NCBI GenBank assembly: GCA_027076325.1
Contig: JALTJZ010000015.1
Location: 1 to 64,000, forward strand
Source of the DNA: Chromatiales bacterium
Lineage (GTDB): Bacteria; Pseudomonadota; Gammaproteobacteria; UBA6429; Thiohalophilaceae
Reading direction: 5' to 3'
DNA length: 64,000 nt
Made by a program: the position numbers and the translations under genes. The notes under the pieces were generated by a model. That model saw only the letters and a program-made list of their open reading frames with translations. It did no database searches and was not told the DNA's origin. This document shows positions 53,351 through 62,565 of this stretch, in pieces (the first letter of the stretch is position 1; each line of letters starts with the position of its first letter).

Positions 53351-56311
53351 ATGTCTGGATTTAATAAGAAACTAATCCTGCCTATTTTTACAGCAATCAT
53401 AACGACTTTATTAAGCGCCTGCGGGGGTGGGGGTGACAATGCGGGAGCAAACAACAATGTCGTTATTGAGGGTGATAAACCCATTGCCTATGTTGATCGC
53501 GCTGCCAGCACCACCGGCAACCCAACCGATGCAGCAATGTGTGCAGCCGGCGGTAAACTTTATGTGCGCAAGCTCTCCTCCCCCAGTTCCAGCAAAACCG
53601 ATGTCACTTCACATTTAACCGGTGGCAGTGGTGACGTATCTGACCTGGAAGTCTCATACGATGGCACCAAAATCCTGTTTTCAATGAAACTAAATTGTGG
53701 CTCAGGCACCTGGGATATTTATGAATATGACACCACTAAACCACTGAGCACCTCTAACCCATATCGAATTATTACCGATGATGCTATTGCAGGTGCAGGT
53801 GACGATCTTGACCCGGCCTACGTACCTCGCGACAGTGGTGACTTAATTGTATTCACATCTAACCGCCAAACCCGTTCCAAAGAAATCATGGATCTTAACA
53901 ATATCGAGCCCTATACCAGCCGTGACGAATACGAACGTGAACGTGTCGTTATGCTACATACAATGAATGCCAATGGCACCGGCATTCGCCAGATTTCATT
54001 TAACCAGAGTCATGACCGCAACCCAACCGTATTAGCGACAGGTGAAATACTCTACTCACGCTGGGATCATGTGGGTGGGCGTAACCAGTTTAGTATTTTT
54101 ACCACTAATCCGGATGGTACCAATATGTTCGTTTTCTATGGCGCGCATAGCCCGGGAAACAGCTTCCTTCACCCACGCGAAATGCCCGATGGCAAAACAC
54201 TGGTCAGTAGCTTAATGCCTTTATCTCGCACCAATGAAGGTGGTGCACTGATGCTGATTAAAGCCGCTGATTGTTCAGAAAACAATGATTGTGACAGCAG
54301 CGTATCCGGTGGTGGACAATCACATGCAACAGAAAAACCATTAAATTTTGGCAGGGGCTTATCTGTAAACGGCCGTGCAACCGACCCTTACCCCTTATTT
54401 GATGGCACCAACCGTATGCTGGTTAGCTGGGCAGCCTCCTGCGCTGCTATCAGTGTCGATAACTGCCCAACCACACTTAATCTGGCAACCAATGAAATGG
54501 AAGCAACCGAAGGTACGCCGCAATACGGTATCTATATGCTTAATCTGGATACCAAAGATCTGGATATCATTGATCTTGGTACCCCTGGCAGAGTATTACG
54601 CAGCCCGGTTGCCTTAATTGCACGCGCTAAACCCAACGGTATTGATGATAAAACCCTTGATCCAACACTCGCCGCAAAAAACGGGGGTGCCGGAGCCGCT
54701 ATCCTGAATGTGAAAAGTGTTTATGACACTGACGATCTGGGTCGCATGGGTGATGCCGTATTGATATCAGGCAAGGAAAGCATTCCACAAATAAATGGTG
54801 TTGCCGATATTGCGGCAATGAAAAATCCAGCCGATAACAATTACAAAACGCGCCCAGCACGCTTTATCCGTATCACGAAAGCCGTTCCAACCCCTTCTGG
54901 TATGGGACAGGATGATATGGGAGAAACCGACTTTGAAATGCAACAAATTGTGGGGTATGCCGAAGTTGAACCCGATGGCTCGTTTAAAATTGAAGCCCCT
55001 GCCGATACACCTTTAACCATTACCACGGTAGATTCAGAAGGCCGCGCCTTCCAGCACCACACTAACTGGATCCAGGCACGCCCGGGTGAAACACGCACCT
55101 GCAATGGTTGTCATTCACCTCGCCGTGGCGGTGCAATTAATATTAGCCCCATTGCTGGCAACCACCCCAATACACTGATGCCGGGTAGCGGTGATGAAAC
55201 AATGGCAGAAACACGTTTTAATGCCGACCCGGCAAATTACCCTATCGTAAAAGCAGATATGGTTCACACCGATGTTTGGGCGGCCGATCCAACTCAAAGA
55301 ACCGCTGACATTACCATTGATTATTCGGGTTTAACCACGGCCGTTCCTGTTAATGGTGTTATTAACTACCCTGAGCATGTGGCACCCATATGGGAAGCAG
55401 ACCGCACCAATAGTACAGGTTCAGCCATTACAGCCGGAGATGTCACCATTGCTGATGGTGCAACGTATAACTGTACAACTTGCCATAATGCCAATGTAGC
55501 CGATAACAGTTCAGACGTTAATTTCCAGCGTTCTGCTGGCCTGGACTTACGCAACACTGTAAGTGGCGGCGGCTATGTTACCTCCTATAGCGAATTAATG
55601 ATTGGCGACCCCATTATTGATGCAACAACAGGTTTACCCTCAATTACAATTCAGCCCGATGGCCAGATTAGAATAGCGCGAGAAAGCCCCGCTGTATCCG
55701 TTACCAGTGCACGAGGTAGTATCTTAATGGCAGTACTGTATAACGAGGCCTTAAGAGCACCGGATCGACGCATAAATGATGTCGACGTTCCGATTTCAGC
55801 TATGACTATCGACCACTCATCAATGACCAATGCATCTGAGCGCCGTGTTATCAATGAATGGATTGATCTGGGTGGGCAATACTACAACACAGCCTTTATT
55901 GCAGGTGCAGGTGATGCTAGCAGTGATGGAGGAACAAGATTCACTCAGGCTGAATTACGCACGCCACCCTCCGGTTTAAGCCGCTCCGTCTTTGATGCAA
56001 CCATACAGCCTATATTAATAGCACGTTGTGCACAGTGCCATCAGGCCTTTGGTGGCAATGGCGCAACCGGAGAGGCAAATACAGAGTTCTCGCGCAACCG
56101 GTTTGTGCTCACAGGCAATCCTGAAGGCGACTTTAATATCACCACCACCATGGTGTCAGACACAACCACCGCTGCAAATAATATTTTGTTAAGTAAACCA
56201 ACATCAACTGATGTTGCTGTTCACCCACAAATTAATGGCGGAACCCAGGCTGTTATGTCAATATCAGATGCAGATTACACAACCATTGCAAACTGGATTA
56301 CAGCCCCTTAA
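53351..56311 (+). CDS. Tri-haem c-type lipoprotein with PD40/propeller region (HzsA-like architecture)
   Basis: This 986-residue lipoprotein has a lipobox LLSACGGGG and cut at Cys (~23). The N-terminal ~450 residues contain PD40/TolB-like propeller strands (SYDGTKILFSMKLN, GDLIVFTSNRQT, HPREMPDGKTLVSSLMPLS). Three CxxCH motifs follow: CNGCH (~584), CTTCH (~708) and CAQCH (~893). The order of propeller followed by c-haem domains resembles the alpha subunit of hydrazine synthase and its many uncharacterised relatives. Two further hydrazine-synthase subunits are absent, so hydrazine chemistry is not implied. It starts behind AAGGGGAAACAAAT and is the first gene of a long operon. Confidence 0.82.
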   Translation: MSGFNKKLILPIFTAIITTLLSACGGGGDNAGANNNVVIEGDKPIAYVDRAASTTGNPTDAAMCAAGGKLYVRKLSSPSSSKTDVTSHLTGGSGDVSDLEVSYDGTKILFSMKLNCGSGTWDIYEYDTTKPLSTSNPYRIITDDAIAGAGDDLDPAYVPRDSGDLIVFTSNRQTRSKEIMDLNNIEPYTSRDEYERERVVMLHTMNANGTGIRQISFNQSHDRNPTVLATGEILYSRWDHVGGRNQFSIFTTNPDGTNMFVFYGAHSPGNSFLHPREMPDGKTLVSSLMPLSRTNEGGALMLIKAADCSENNDCDSSVSGGGQSHATEKPLNFGRGLSVNGRATDPYPLFDGTNRMLVSWAASCAAISVDNCPTTLNLATNEMEATEGTPQYGIYMLNLDTKDLDIIDLGTPGRVLRSPVALIARAKPNGIDDKTLDPTLAAKNGGAGAAILNVKSVYDTDDLGRMGDAVLISGKESIPQINGVADIAAMKNPADNNYKTRPARFIRITKAVPTPSGMGQDDMGETDFEMQQIVGYAEVEPDGSFKIEAPADTPLTITTVDSEGRAFQHHTNWIQARPGETRTCNGCHSPRRGGAINISPIAGNHPNTLMPGSGDETMAETRFNADPANYPIVKADMVHTDVWAADPTQRTADITIDYSGLTTAVPVNGVINYPEHVAPIWEADRTNSTGSAITAGDVTIADGATYNCTTCHNANVADNSSDVNFQRSAGLDLRNTVSGGGYVTSYSELMIGDPIIDATTGLPSITIQPDGQIRIARESPAVSVTSARGSILMAVLYNEALRAPDRRINDVDVPISAMTIDHSSMTNASERRVINEWIDLGGQYYNTAFIAGAGDASSDGGTRFTQAELRTPPSGLSRSVFDATIQPILIARCAQCHQAFGGNGATGEANTEFSRNRFVLTGNPEGDFNITTTMVSDTTTAANNILLSKPTSTDVAVHPQINGGTQAVMSISDADYTTIANWITAP

Positions 56312-56340
56312 AAATAAAATAATAAAGAAAGTGAAAGCTT

Positions 56341-56796
56341 ATGCCGTATCAAGCTATACCACGCATCGCTGTTTTATGTTTTACTGTCTACAGCTTGTTG
56401 CTATTAACAAGCTGTAGACAAGTTGAAAACAGAGAAAACACAGGTGTTCAAACTCTAAACTTTACAACCTTTACTGGCTCGGTGAATGCCGTATTTGATG
56501 CCAATATTGGTGGTAGAACCTGTTCTGCCAGTGGCTGCCATAATATTAATGGTGGCTCGGGTGGCTCATTCAAGATTTACGCTAATGCAACAACAACCAG
56601 CGAACTCACTGCAAACTTTATCTCGGCAAAATCTTTTGCCAATCTGGTTGACCCATCTCAAAGTAAACTATTACTGGAACCACTCACGGGTATTTTTTCC
56701 AGTGTTGGCAGCCACGCCGGTGGTGATATTTTCACGCTTGGCGATGGTAATTACACCATTATCTTTAACTGGATTAATAGCCCGGTTACGCCATAA
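56341..56796 (+). CDS. Small lipoprotein with CX4CH haem-like motif
   Basis: This 151-residue lipoprotein has a leader ending LLLLTSC (Cys25). At residues 61-67 the sequence CSASGCH has four rather than two residues between the cysteines. CX4CH variants can bind haem c in some multihaem proteins, so this is a possible single-haem cytochrome. The rest (KIYANATTTSEL, SKLLLEPLTGIF, HAGGDIF, a final FNWINSPVTP) resembles the end of the upstream tri-haem protein (TIANWITAP) and planctomycete-type cytochrome domains. It starts 29 bases after the tri-haem gene and overlaps the next gene by one base. Confidence 0.7.
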   Translation: MPYQAIPRIAVLCFTVYSLLLLTSCRQVENRENTGVQTLNFTTFTGSVNAVFDANIGGRTCSASGCHNINGGSGGSFKIYANATTTSELTANFISAKSFANLVDPSQSKLLLEPLTGIFSSVGSHAGGDIFTLGDGNYTIIFNWINSPVTP

Positions 56797-57560
56797 TGAA
56801 TATCCAGCTAAAATCATTCAACATACTCTTGCTGCTAGTCTTTGTTGTTTCATTTCCCACACAAGCGAAAGAAGCAAACGATCAGGACGAATATCAGAAA
56901 GTAAAAATAGTCGAAGCGTACATTGAATTACACACTGGCCCGGGAAGTGGCTTCCCGGTTTTTTTTGTTGATCAGCGCGGTAACAAAATTAGAATATTAA
57001 AACGCAAAACGGACTGGTTTCAGGTACAAACAGATTCAAATAAAACAGGCTGGGTCTCACGAGAGCAACTCGAAAAAACACTCACTGAAGCAGGTATAAA
57101 AAAAACCTTTAAAGATATTTTACTGGACGACTACATAAAAAGCCGCCTTGAGTTTGGTATTGCCGGTGGCTTATTTGAAAGCGAGCAAAGTTTTACGCTA
57201 CGCGCAGGCTATAAAATAACACCCAATATCATATTTGAACTGGCTTACACAAAAATTGCGGGGCAGTTCTCAAGCTCAACGCTATATCAGGGAAATTTCA
57301 ACCTGCAACTTTACCCTGAATCACGCCTTAGCCCTTTTTTATTTATAGGCTATGGAAAATTCGAAAATGTCCCGGCAACTTCTTTACTGGCAGGAAAAAC
57401 AAGCACACTCGATATGGGTAATGCTGGGTTAGGTATAAAATTTTATTTATCGGATCAGTTTTATTTTCGTGCTGAAGCCAGCACTTATGTTGTGCTTGTT
57501 GGAGATAATAGAAGCGATGAATACTCACATTTAAGTGCCGGATTCTCCTTCTTCTTTTAA
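56796..57560 (+). CDS. SH3-domain outer-membrane barrel protein
   Basis: This 254-residue exported protein has a signal peptide (1-24, ending TQAKE). A bacterial SH3 domain follows (EAYIELHTGPGSGFPVFFVD, GNKIRILKRKTDWFQV, GWVSREQLEK; ~33-95). The remaining ~150 residues alternate polar and aromatic strands and end in Phe (GFSFFF), as in small outer-membrane barrels. SH3b domains often bind peptidoglycan, so the protein could bridge wall and outer membrane. It overlaps the CX4CH gene by one base. Confidence 0.65.
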   Translation: MNIQLKSFNILLLLVFVVSFPTQAKEANDQDEYQKVKIVEAYIELHTGPGSGFPVFFVDQRGNKIRILKRKTDWFQVQTDSNKTGWVSREQLEKTLTEAGIKKTFKDILLDDYIKSRLEFGIAGGLFESEQSFTLRAGYKITPNIIFELAYTKIAGQFSSSTLYQGNFNLQLYPESRLSPFLFIGYGKFENVPATSLLAGKTSTLDMGNAGLGIKFYLSDQFYFRAEASTYVVLVGDNRSDEYSHLSAGFSFFF

Positions 57561-57568
57561 TTTAATAA

Positions 57569-58219
57569 ATGATAAAAATTATGAAAACTATTTTAAGTCT
57601 ACTTATCCTTAGTATTAGCAGCCTTGCAAATGCTGCCGAACCTGAGCGAGAGCTTCAAACTCAAAATGAACAGGTTATCAAGCCCGAAATAGAACGCCGC
57701 GACATTGTTATTCCGAAAATTGATACCGAAAATTTTGAAATCGGTGCCTATACCGGCCAGTACAATATGGAAGATTTTGGTGCAAATACCGTTACCGGCT
57801 TTAGAGTCACCTACCACATAACAGAACGTGCTTTTATTGAAGGTGCTTTCGGCAGTACCGAAATTTCAGATACAACCTTTCGCAGCATATTACCTGGCGG
57901 TTTATTTCCAAATGAAATAGAGCCACTTGAATACAATTATGTCATTGTTGGCTACAACCTGTTTCCTGGTGAATTTTTTCCATGGGAAGGGGTTGCCTGG
58001 ACGAGTTCATTTTATGTTGTTGCCGGTGCAGGCAACACAACATTTGTAAACCAGGATCACAGCACCGCTATTCTGGGAGGTGGCTTTAGAATATTGCCAA
58101 AAGACTGGATGGCAATCCATATGGATGCAAGAAGACACTCTTTTGAATCCAGCATTACCGGTACAACAAAAGTAATCAATAATCTCGAAATAACACTGGG
58201 ACTTTCAATTTATTTTTAA
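57569..58219 (+). CDS. Small outer-membrane beta-barrel protein
   Basis: This 216-residue exported protein has two possible starts (57569 or the ATG at 57581, MKTILSLLILSISSLANA). After the leader, a short acidic/basic linker (EPERELQTQNEQVIKPEIER) precedes a barrel-like part with alternating strands (NFEIGAYTGQYNMEDFG, GFRVTYHITERAFIEGAFG, YVIVGYNLFPGEFFP) and a terminal Phe. It is similar in plan to the preceding protein's barrel domain, so the two may be related. Function unknown; same operon. Confidence 0.6.
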   Translation: MIKIMKTILSLLILSISSLANAAEPERELQTQNEQVIKPEIERRDIVIPKIDTENFEIGAYTGQYNMEDFGANTVTGFRVTYHITERAFIEGAFGSTEISDTTFRSILPGGLFPNEIEPLEYNYVIVGYNLFPGEFFPWEGVAWTSSFYVVAGAGNTTFVNQDHSTAILGGGFRILPKDWMAIHMDARRHSFESSITGTTKVINNLEITLGLSIYF

Positions 58220-58244
58220 TTAAACCTTTAAGCAGAACAGTACA

Positions 58245-58739
58245 ATGATAAAACTAACTCAAAAAATATTAATTGCTTTACTCTTTATTAGCAGCAGCCA
58301 CACTTATGCTTTAAGTGTTAACCAGATGGCACCCGACTTTACCCTGCCCTCGTCAGCAAAACAGAATGTCCGTTTAGCCGAACTACGAGGACAGGTTATA
58401 ATGCTTAACTTCTGGGCAACCTGGTGCAATCCCTGCCGAGTTGAAATTCCACATTTGCAGGATCTTTACAATCAATACAAAAATATAGGCTTTACCGTCA
58501 TTGGTGTTAACATCGACAACAATAAAACAAAAGCAACCAGAATGGCACGCAACCTTGGCGCAAAATTCCCAATCCTGTTTGACAACACACAAACGGTAAG
58601 CAAATTATATTCTATAAAAGCAATGCCGTTTACCTTGCTTATTGATCGTGATGGCAGAATCCGAGAAATATTTTACGGCTATAAACCCGGCTATGAAAAA
58701 AAATATTCTGATGCTATACGAAAATTATTAAGGGAATAA
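58245..58739 (+). CDS. TlpA/ResA-like thiol-disulfide oxidoreductase
   Basis: This 164-residue exported thioredoxin-fold protein has a signal peptide (1-23, ending THTYA-like) and the AhpC/TSA-Redoxin fold (MAPDFTLPSSAKQ, GQVIMLNFWATWCNPCRVEI). The active site WCNPC is at ~63-67. The cis-Pro loop is in AMPFTLLIDRDG. TlpA/ResA proteins reduce apocytochrome c cysteines or copper-binding sites in the periplasm. In this operon it may keep haem-site or the DUF4266 Cys residues reduced. Confidence 0.9.
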   Translation: MIKLTQKILIALLFISSSHTYALSVNQMAPDFTLPSSAKQNVRLAELRGQVIMLNFWATWCNPCRVEIPHLQDLYNQYKNIGFTVIGVNIDNNKTKATRMARNLGAKFPILFDNTQTVSKLYSIKAMPFTLLIDRDGRIREIFYGYKPGYEKKYSDAIRKLLRE

Positions 58740-58744
58740 ACACT

Positions 58745-58987
58745 ATGTTTGTCCTGTTTAAACAAATAATAAAAACAACCATACCAGCCACTTTAATACT
58801 GTTAATAACCGGTTGCTCTTCTTTGGAACCCTGGGTGCAACCTTATGAACGAGAAATCCTGGCTGACCCTATTATGAGTTTTGCAAGGGAACCTGCTGTT
58901 GAAAATCACTTTGCACATGTGTACGAAGTACGCGAAGGCTCACATGGTGCAGGTAGCGGTATAGGCGGAGGCTGTGGTTGTAACTAG
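58745..58987 (+). CDS. DUF4266 micro-lipoprotein with C-terminal Gly/Cys motif
   Basis: This 80-residue protein has a lipobox ITGCSS (Cys24), leaving a ~57-residue mature chain. The DUF4266 core is visible: LEPWVQPYEREILADPIM, SFAREPAVENHFAHVYEVRE and the Gly-rich end GAGSGIGGGCGCN with two Cys in a C-x-C arrangement. It is 5 bases after the TlpA-like gene and 12 bases before the DUF3570 gene. DUF4266 and DUF3570 genes commonly travel together, often with ApbE or thioredoxin-like genes. The terminal CGCN may bind a metal or be modified; no function is established. Confidence 0.85.
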   Translation: MFVLFKQIIKTTIPATLILLITGCSSLEPWVQPYEREILADPIMSFAREPAVENHFAHVYEVREGSHGAGSGIGGGCGCN

Positions 58988-58999
58988 GCTGAAACACAA

Positions 59000-60091
59000 A
59001 TGAAACTACTTACTTATATCAACTTCACTCTGTTTACATTATTGCTAACCATGCGATTATCACATGCGGCTGTGTTAGCCGACGATCGTGCAGACATTAT
59101 GACCCACTACTATTCTGGTGGCGGTGTCACCGCAGACGGACCTGCACTTTTAGTTCGCAAGGGTAATGATAAATCATATTCAGCCTTTGCCAGTTACTAC
59201 GTCGATAATGTCACCAGTGCATCCATTGATGTCGAAGCTCAGGCCAGCAAATACACTGAGAAACGAGATGAAGTTGCACTGGGGATAGACTACTTATACA
59301 ACGACACCATTGCGACTGTTTCCTTTAACAACAGTGAAGAAAGTGACTATATATCTGATTCGATTAACCTTGATATGTCTCAGGAATTTTTTGGTGGTAT
59401 GACAACTTTTAGCATGGGCTATTCCACTTCAGATGATATTGTAAAACGTGTTGATAATGACTTTAACGAAGAACTCAATCGCTACCGTTATCGTTTAGGG
59501 CTTTCACAAATACTAACCAAAAACTGGATAACCAGCTTTAACTACGAAGCCATTGCAGAAAAAGGTTTTCTGAACAACCCTTATCGTTCAGCCCGTGTTT
59601 TAGGTGCATATGTACCTGAAGTTTATCCTTCTACACGAACAAGTCAGGCTTTTTCCTTTCGTTCTTTAACTTATTTTGACTGGCGTGGATCTATTCACTT
59701 TGGCTATCGATTTTATACTGACACATGGGGGATAGAGAGTGACACCATTGAAATTGGCTTTAGTAAATACCTTGGCAACAAGAATATTTTTGAAGTCTCT
59801 TATCGGCTGTACTCCCAAAATAAAGCCAGCTTCTACAGCGATAACTTTTCTGCTGAAATGATTTACATGGCCAGGGATAAAGAACTTAGCACCTTTTCAG
59901 ACACAACATTAAAAGCCAGATACACTTACCATATGTTTGAAAAAGACCGTGGCTTTTTTAACAAAGGTACCTTCACAACATCACTCGGCTACATTGAATT
60001 TGCATATGATGATTTCAGTGACTTCAGAACCGGACAACCCTATTCTTATACCGCCTGGGTAGCACAGGTATTATTATCATTATGGTATTAA
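59000..60091 (+). CDS. DUF3570 outer-membrane barrel protein
   Basis: This 363-residue exported protein has a signal peptide (1-24, ending HAAV). The DUF3570 start ADDRADIMTHYYSGGGVTADGP leads into alternating strands (SYSAFASYYVDNVTSASIDV, ATVSFNNSEESDYI, YRLGLSQILTKNWITS) and a C-terminal LLSLWY, typical of outer-membrane barrels. It likely forms the outer-membrane partner of the DUF4266 lipoprotein encoded just upstream. Function of the family is unknown. The following gene starts 15 bases later. Confidence 0.85.
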   Translation: MKLLTYINFTLFTLLLTMRLSHAAVLADDRADIMTHYYSGGGVTADGPALLVRKGNDKSYSAFASYYVDNVTSASIDVEAQASKYTEKRDEVALGIDYLYNDTIATVSFNNSEESDYISDSINLDMSQEFFGGMTTFSMGYSTSDDIVKRVDNDFNEELNRYRYRLGLSQILTKNWITSFNYEAIAEKGFLNNPYRSARVLGAYVPEVYPSTRTSQAFSFRSLTYFDWRGSIHFGYRFYTDTWGIESDTIEIGFSKYLGNKNIFEVSYRLYSQNKASFYSDNFSAEMIYMARDKELSTFSDTTLKARYTYHMFEKDRGFFNKGTFTTSLGYIEFAYDDFSDFRTGQPYSYTAWVAQVLLSLWY

Positions 60092-60106
60092 AACAGGTAA
60101 CATCTT

Positions 60107-60658
60107 ATGATTAAAAAAACCGCTTTATTAATTATTACTGGTTTCTTATTTCTAAACAGCGCCACAATATTGGCTGAAGAAACAGTAAATGCCGGCGCCC
60201 CGTCCGATGAATTACGCTCATTAGACAGCCGAATACAAAACCTTAAAAAAGAAGTACTGGATCTGAATCGTGACCTGTTTATGTTAGAGGAAGAACTACT
60301 GTTTCCGTCTAACACTCAAATATCTGTATTTTTATCGATAGATATCGGCAACCTGTTTCAACTGGATTCAGTTCAAATCAGGCTTAATGATAAAGTTGTA
60401 GCCAACCATTTATATACCAAACGTGAAGTTGAAGCACTAAAACGCGGCGGTGTGCAGCGTATCTACACTGGCAATCTGCCATCAGGAAAACATGAAATTG
60501 TTGCCTATTACACCGGTATTGGCCCGAATAATCGCCCATATAAACAGGGATCTACAACCATTATCGAAAAAACCAGTGCAGCCCAGTTTGTAGAGCTAAA
60601 GATAAGTGATAACACTGTAAAACAACAACCCCAATTTGAAGTTAAAGTCTGGGAATAA
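60107..60658 (+). CDS. Exported coiled-coil/beta protein, possible machine component
   Basis: This 183-residue exported protein has a signal peptide (1-23, ending ILAE). A helical, coiled-coil-like stretch (LRSLDSRIQNLKKEVLDLNR) covers ~38-66. The rest is a beta sandwich (QISVFLSIDIGNLFQLDSVQ, VVANHLYTKREVEAL, GGVQRIYTGNLPSGKHEIV). I do not recognise a named family. It precedes two TPR genes with 8 and minus-4 base gaps, so these three are probably one complex. Confidence 0.65.
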   Translation: MIKKTALLIITGFLFLNSATILAEETVNAGAPSDELRSLDSRIQNLKKEVLDLNRDLFMLEEELLFPSNTQISVFLSIDIGNLFQLDSVQIRLNDKVVANHLYTKREVEALKRGGVQRIYTGNLPSGKHEIVAYYTGIGPNNRPYKQGSTTIIEKTSAAQFVELKISDNTVKQQPQFEVKVWE

Positions 60659-60666
60659 TCTCCATC

Positions 60667-62565
60667 ATGTTTTCATCTCGCCATTACACTCGACAACTAC
60701 TCTCAGCCTCTACGCTGATAATTGGCAGTGCATTGCTGACAGTGAACGCTGATGAATACAATGAAAAATATCCAGAACAAACTGTCAAAGACTTACGCTA
60801 TGGCGAAGCATTATATAATTTTTACCAAAGTAAATATTTTTCATCATTAACCAATCTAATGGTGGCCGATAAACAACAGCCTATTACCAGGCAGGGTAAT
60901 GACCCTGAACTACTAAAAGGTGGCTTGTTTCTGGCCTATGGTTTACACAATCAGGCGCATGATGTTTTCAGTAAACTAACTGCAACAAACTTACCCATTC
61001 ATACCCGCGATCGTGCTTTTTATTATCTGGGAAAACTGTTTTATAAAAAATCCTACTATAATCGCGCTGTTTCAGCGCTCACCAATATAACAACAACCCT
61101 GCCTGCTTACTTTAATGACGAAAAGCTGCACCTGCTATCTAACATTTACTTACGCAATAAACAGTTCGACAAAGCAGTACAGTTACTTGATAAGTTTTCC
61201 AGTGACAGTGAGTGGGCTTATTATGCCCTTTATAATATAGGTGTTGCCCTCATGCGGGAAGGAAAGTATGAAGAAGGCATCGAGCACTTACAGCAAATAA
61301 GCACTATCAACGCCAACACCACAGAAATCAACGCCCTGGTTGATAAAGCCAATCTAGCCATTGGATTTGCATACATCCGTAACAACCAGCCTGATCAAGC
61401 CCCTGTGTCCCTGCGTCAGGTACGACTCAAAGGACCGCTTTCAAATAAAGCCCTGCTCGGAATTGGCTGGGCATACAGTTCCCGCGATCAACACAAAAAA
61501 GCCCTGCGTCCATGGATGGCACTACAAACAAGAGACTCCGTTGATACTGCAGTACAGGAATCCATGCTTGCTATTCCATATACGCTGGAGCAATTAAACG
61601 CCAATACTAATGCATTAGTGCATTATAAAAATGCGGTAGCTCTTTATGACCAGGAGCTTAAGTCCCTTAGCTCTGTTATCAACGTTGTGGAAGGTGGTGA
61701 GCTTATCGCATCCTTAAGCAAGGTTCTCAAGGCAGAAAAAGAAGATAATGACTTTAGACTAACCACGCCACCCATTTCAATCGCAACACCCTATATCGAA
61801 AAACTGATTGCAAAACATGAATTTCAGCAAGCTTACCTGAATTTACGTGATTTACTTTTCCTGCAAAAAGTACTCGACCGCTGGACAAACCAGTTTCCTG
61901 CTTACGAACTTATGCTTGAAGAACGTCAGTTACGTTACCAGAGTAAATTACCCGAAATTAAAAATGATGCCCGAATCAATCGAATTGTTGTTCTCACACA
62001 TGAAAAGGACAAGTTCAGCAAAGAACTCACACGCATAAAGGCACAAAAAGATATATTCGCTCTTGCCACAGAAAAAGAAACAAAGACGCTACAGAAACTT
62101 GAACGTATCGAACGTATTCTCAAAAAAATAAATAGCAATGGAGAGTTCGATAAACAAAAGCACAAGTTCCAGATATTAAAAGGAATGATGATCTGGAAAT
62201 TGTCCCGAGAATACGTACCACGTTTATGGAAAGCTGAAAAGCAACTCAAGCTCACTGAATCTGCTCTGAGTGAGACAGAAAATGCAACCAACTCCATTAA
62301 ACAGGTATGGAACTCAGCCCCCACACGTTTTGCAGGTTTCAATGAAAAAATCCTTGAGAAAAAAACACGCATTATCCGCTTAAAAGAAAAACTTAAACAT
62401 TTACTTGCTCAACAACAACGGTTTCTTGTTCTAATGGCCATGCGTGAATTAAATAATAAACAACGAGCATTAAAGAATTATCATGCACGAGCACGTTTCT
62501 CGGTGGCACGTTTATACGACAAAATTGCCTTATCATCTTCAAAACAACAAGGTGATAAACCATGA
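60667..62565 (+). CDS. Large exported TPR protein
   Basis: This 632-residue exported protein has a signal peptide (1-28, ending TVNAD) and a long array of TPR-like helices (~35-330; for example ALYNFYQSKYFSSLTNLMVA, YYLGKLFYKKSYYNRAVSAL and YNIGVALMREGKYEEGIEHL). A second half rich in charged helices (~400-632, such as KFSKELTRIKAQKDIF, EKKTRIIRLKEKLK) looks coiled-coil. Its last codons overlap the ATG of the next TPR gene by 4 bases. TPR scaffolds of this kind are parts of trans-envelope machines. Confidence 0.75.
   Translation: MFSSRHYTRQLLSASTLIIGSALLTVNADEYNEKYPEQTVKDLRYGEALYNFYQSKYFSSLTNLMVADKQQPITRQGNDPELLKGGLFLAYGLHNQAHDVFSKLTATNLPIHTRDRAFYYLGKLFYKKSYYNRAVSALTNITTTLPAYFNDEKLHLLSNIYLRNKQFDKAVQLLDKFSSDSEWAYYALYNIGVALMREGKYEEGIEHLQQISTINANTTEINALVDKANLAIGFAYIRNNQPDQAPVSLRQVRLKGPLSNKALLGIGWAYSSRDQHKKALRPWMALQTRDSVDTAVQESMLAIPYTLEQLNANTNALVHYKNAVALYDQELKSLSSVINVVEGGELIASLSKVLKAEKEDNDFRLTTPPISIATPYIEKLIAKHEFQQAYLNLRDLLFLQKVLDRWTNQFPAYELMLEERQLRYQSKLPEIKNDARINRIVVLTHEKDKFSKELTRIKAQKDIFALATEKETKTLQKLERIERILKKINSNGEFDKQKHKFQILKGMMIWKLSREYVPRLWKAEKQLKLTESALSETENATNSIKQVWNSAPTRFAGFNEKILEKKTRIIRLKEKLKHLLAQQQRFLVLMAMRELNNKQRALKNYHARARFSVARLYDKIALSSSKQQGDKP

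Noticed and set aside
53351-56311. True hydrazine synthase and anammox metabolism
   Set aside because: Only the propeller-plus-haem architecture is similar. The beta and gamma subunits and any hydrazine dehydrogenase are absent, and the genome context is gammaproteobacterial.
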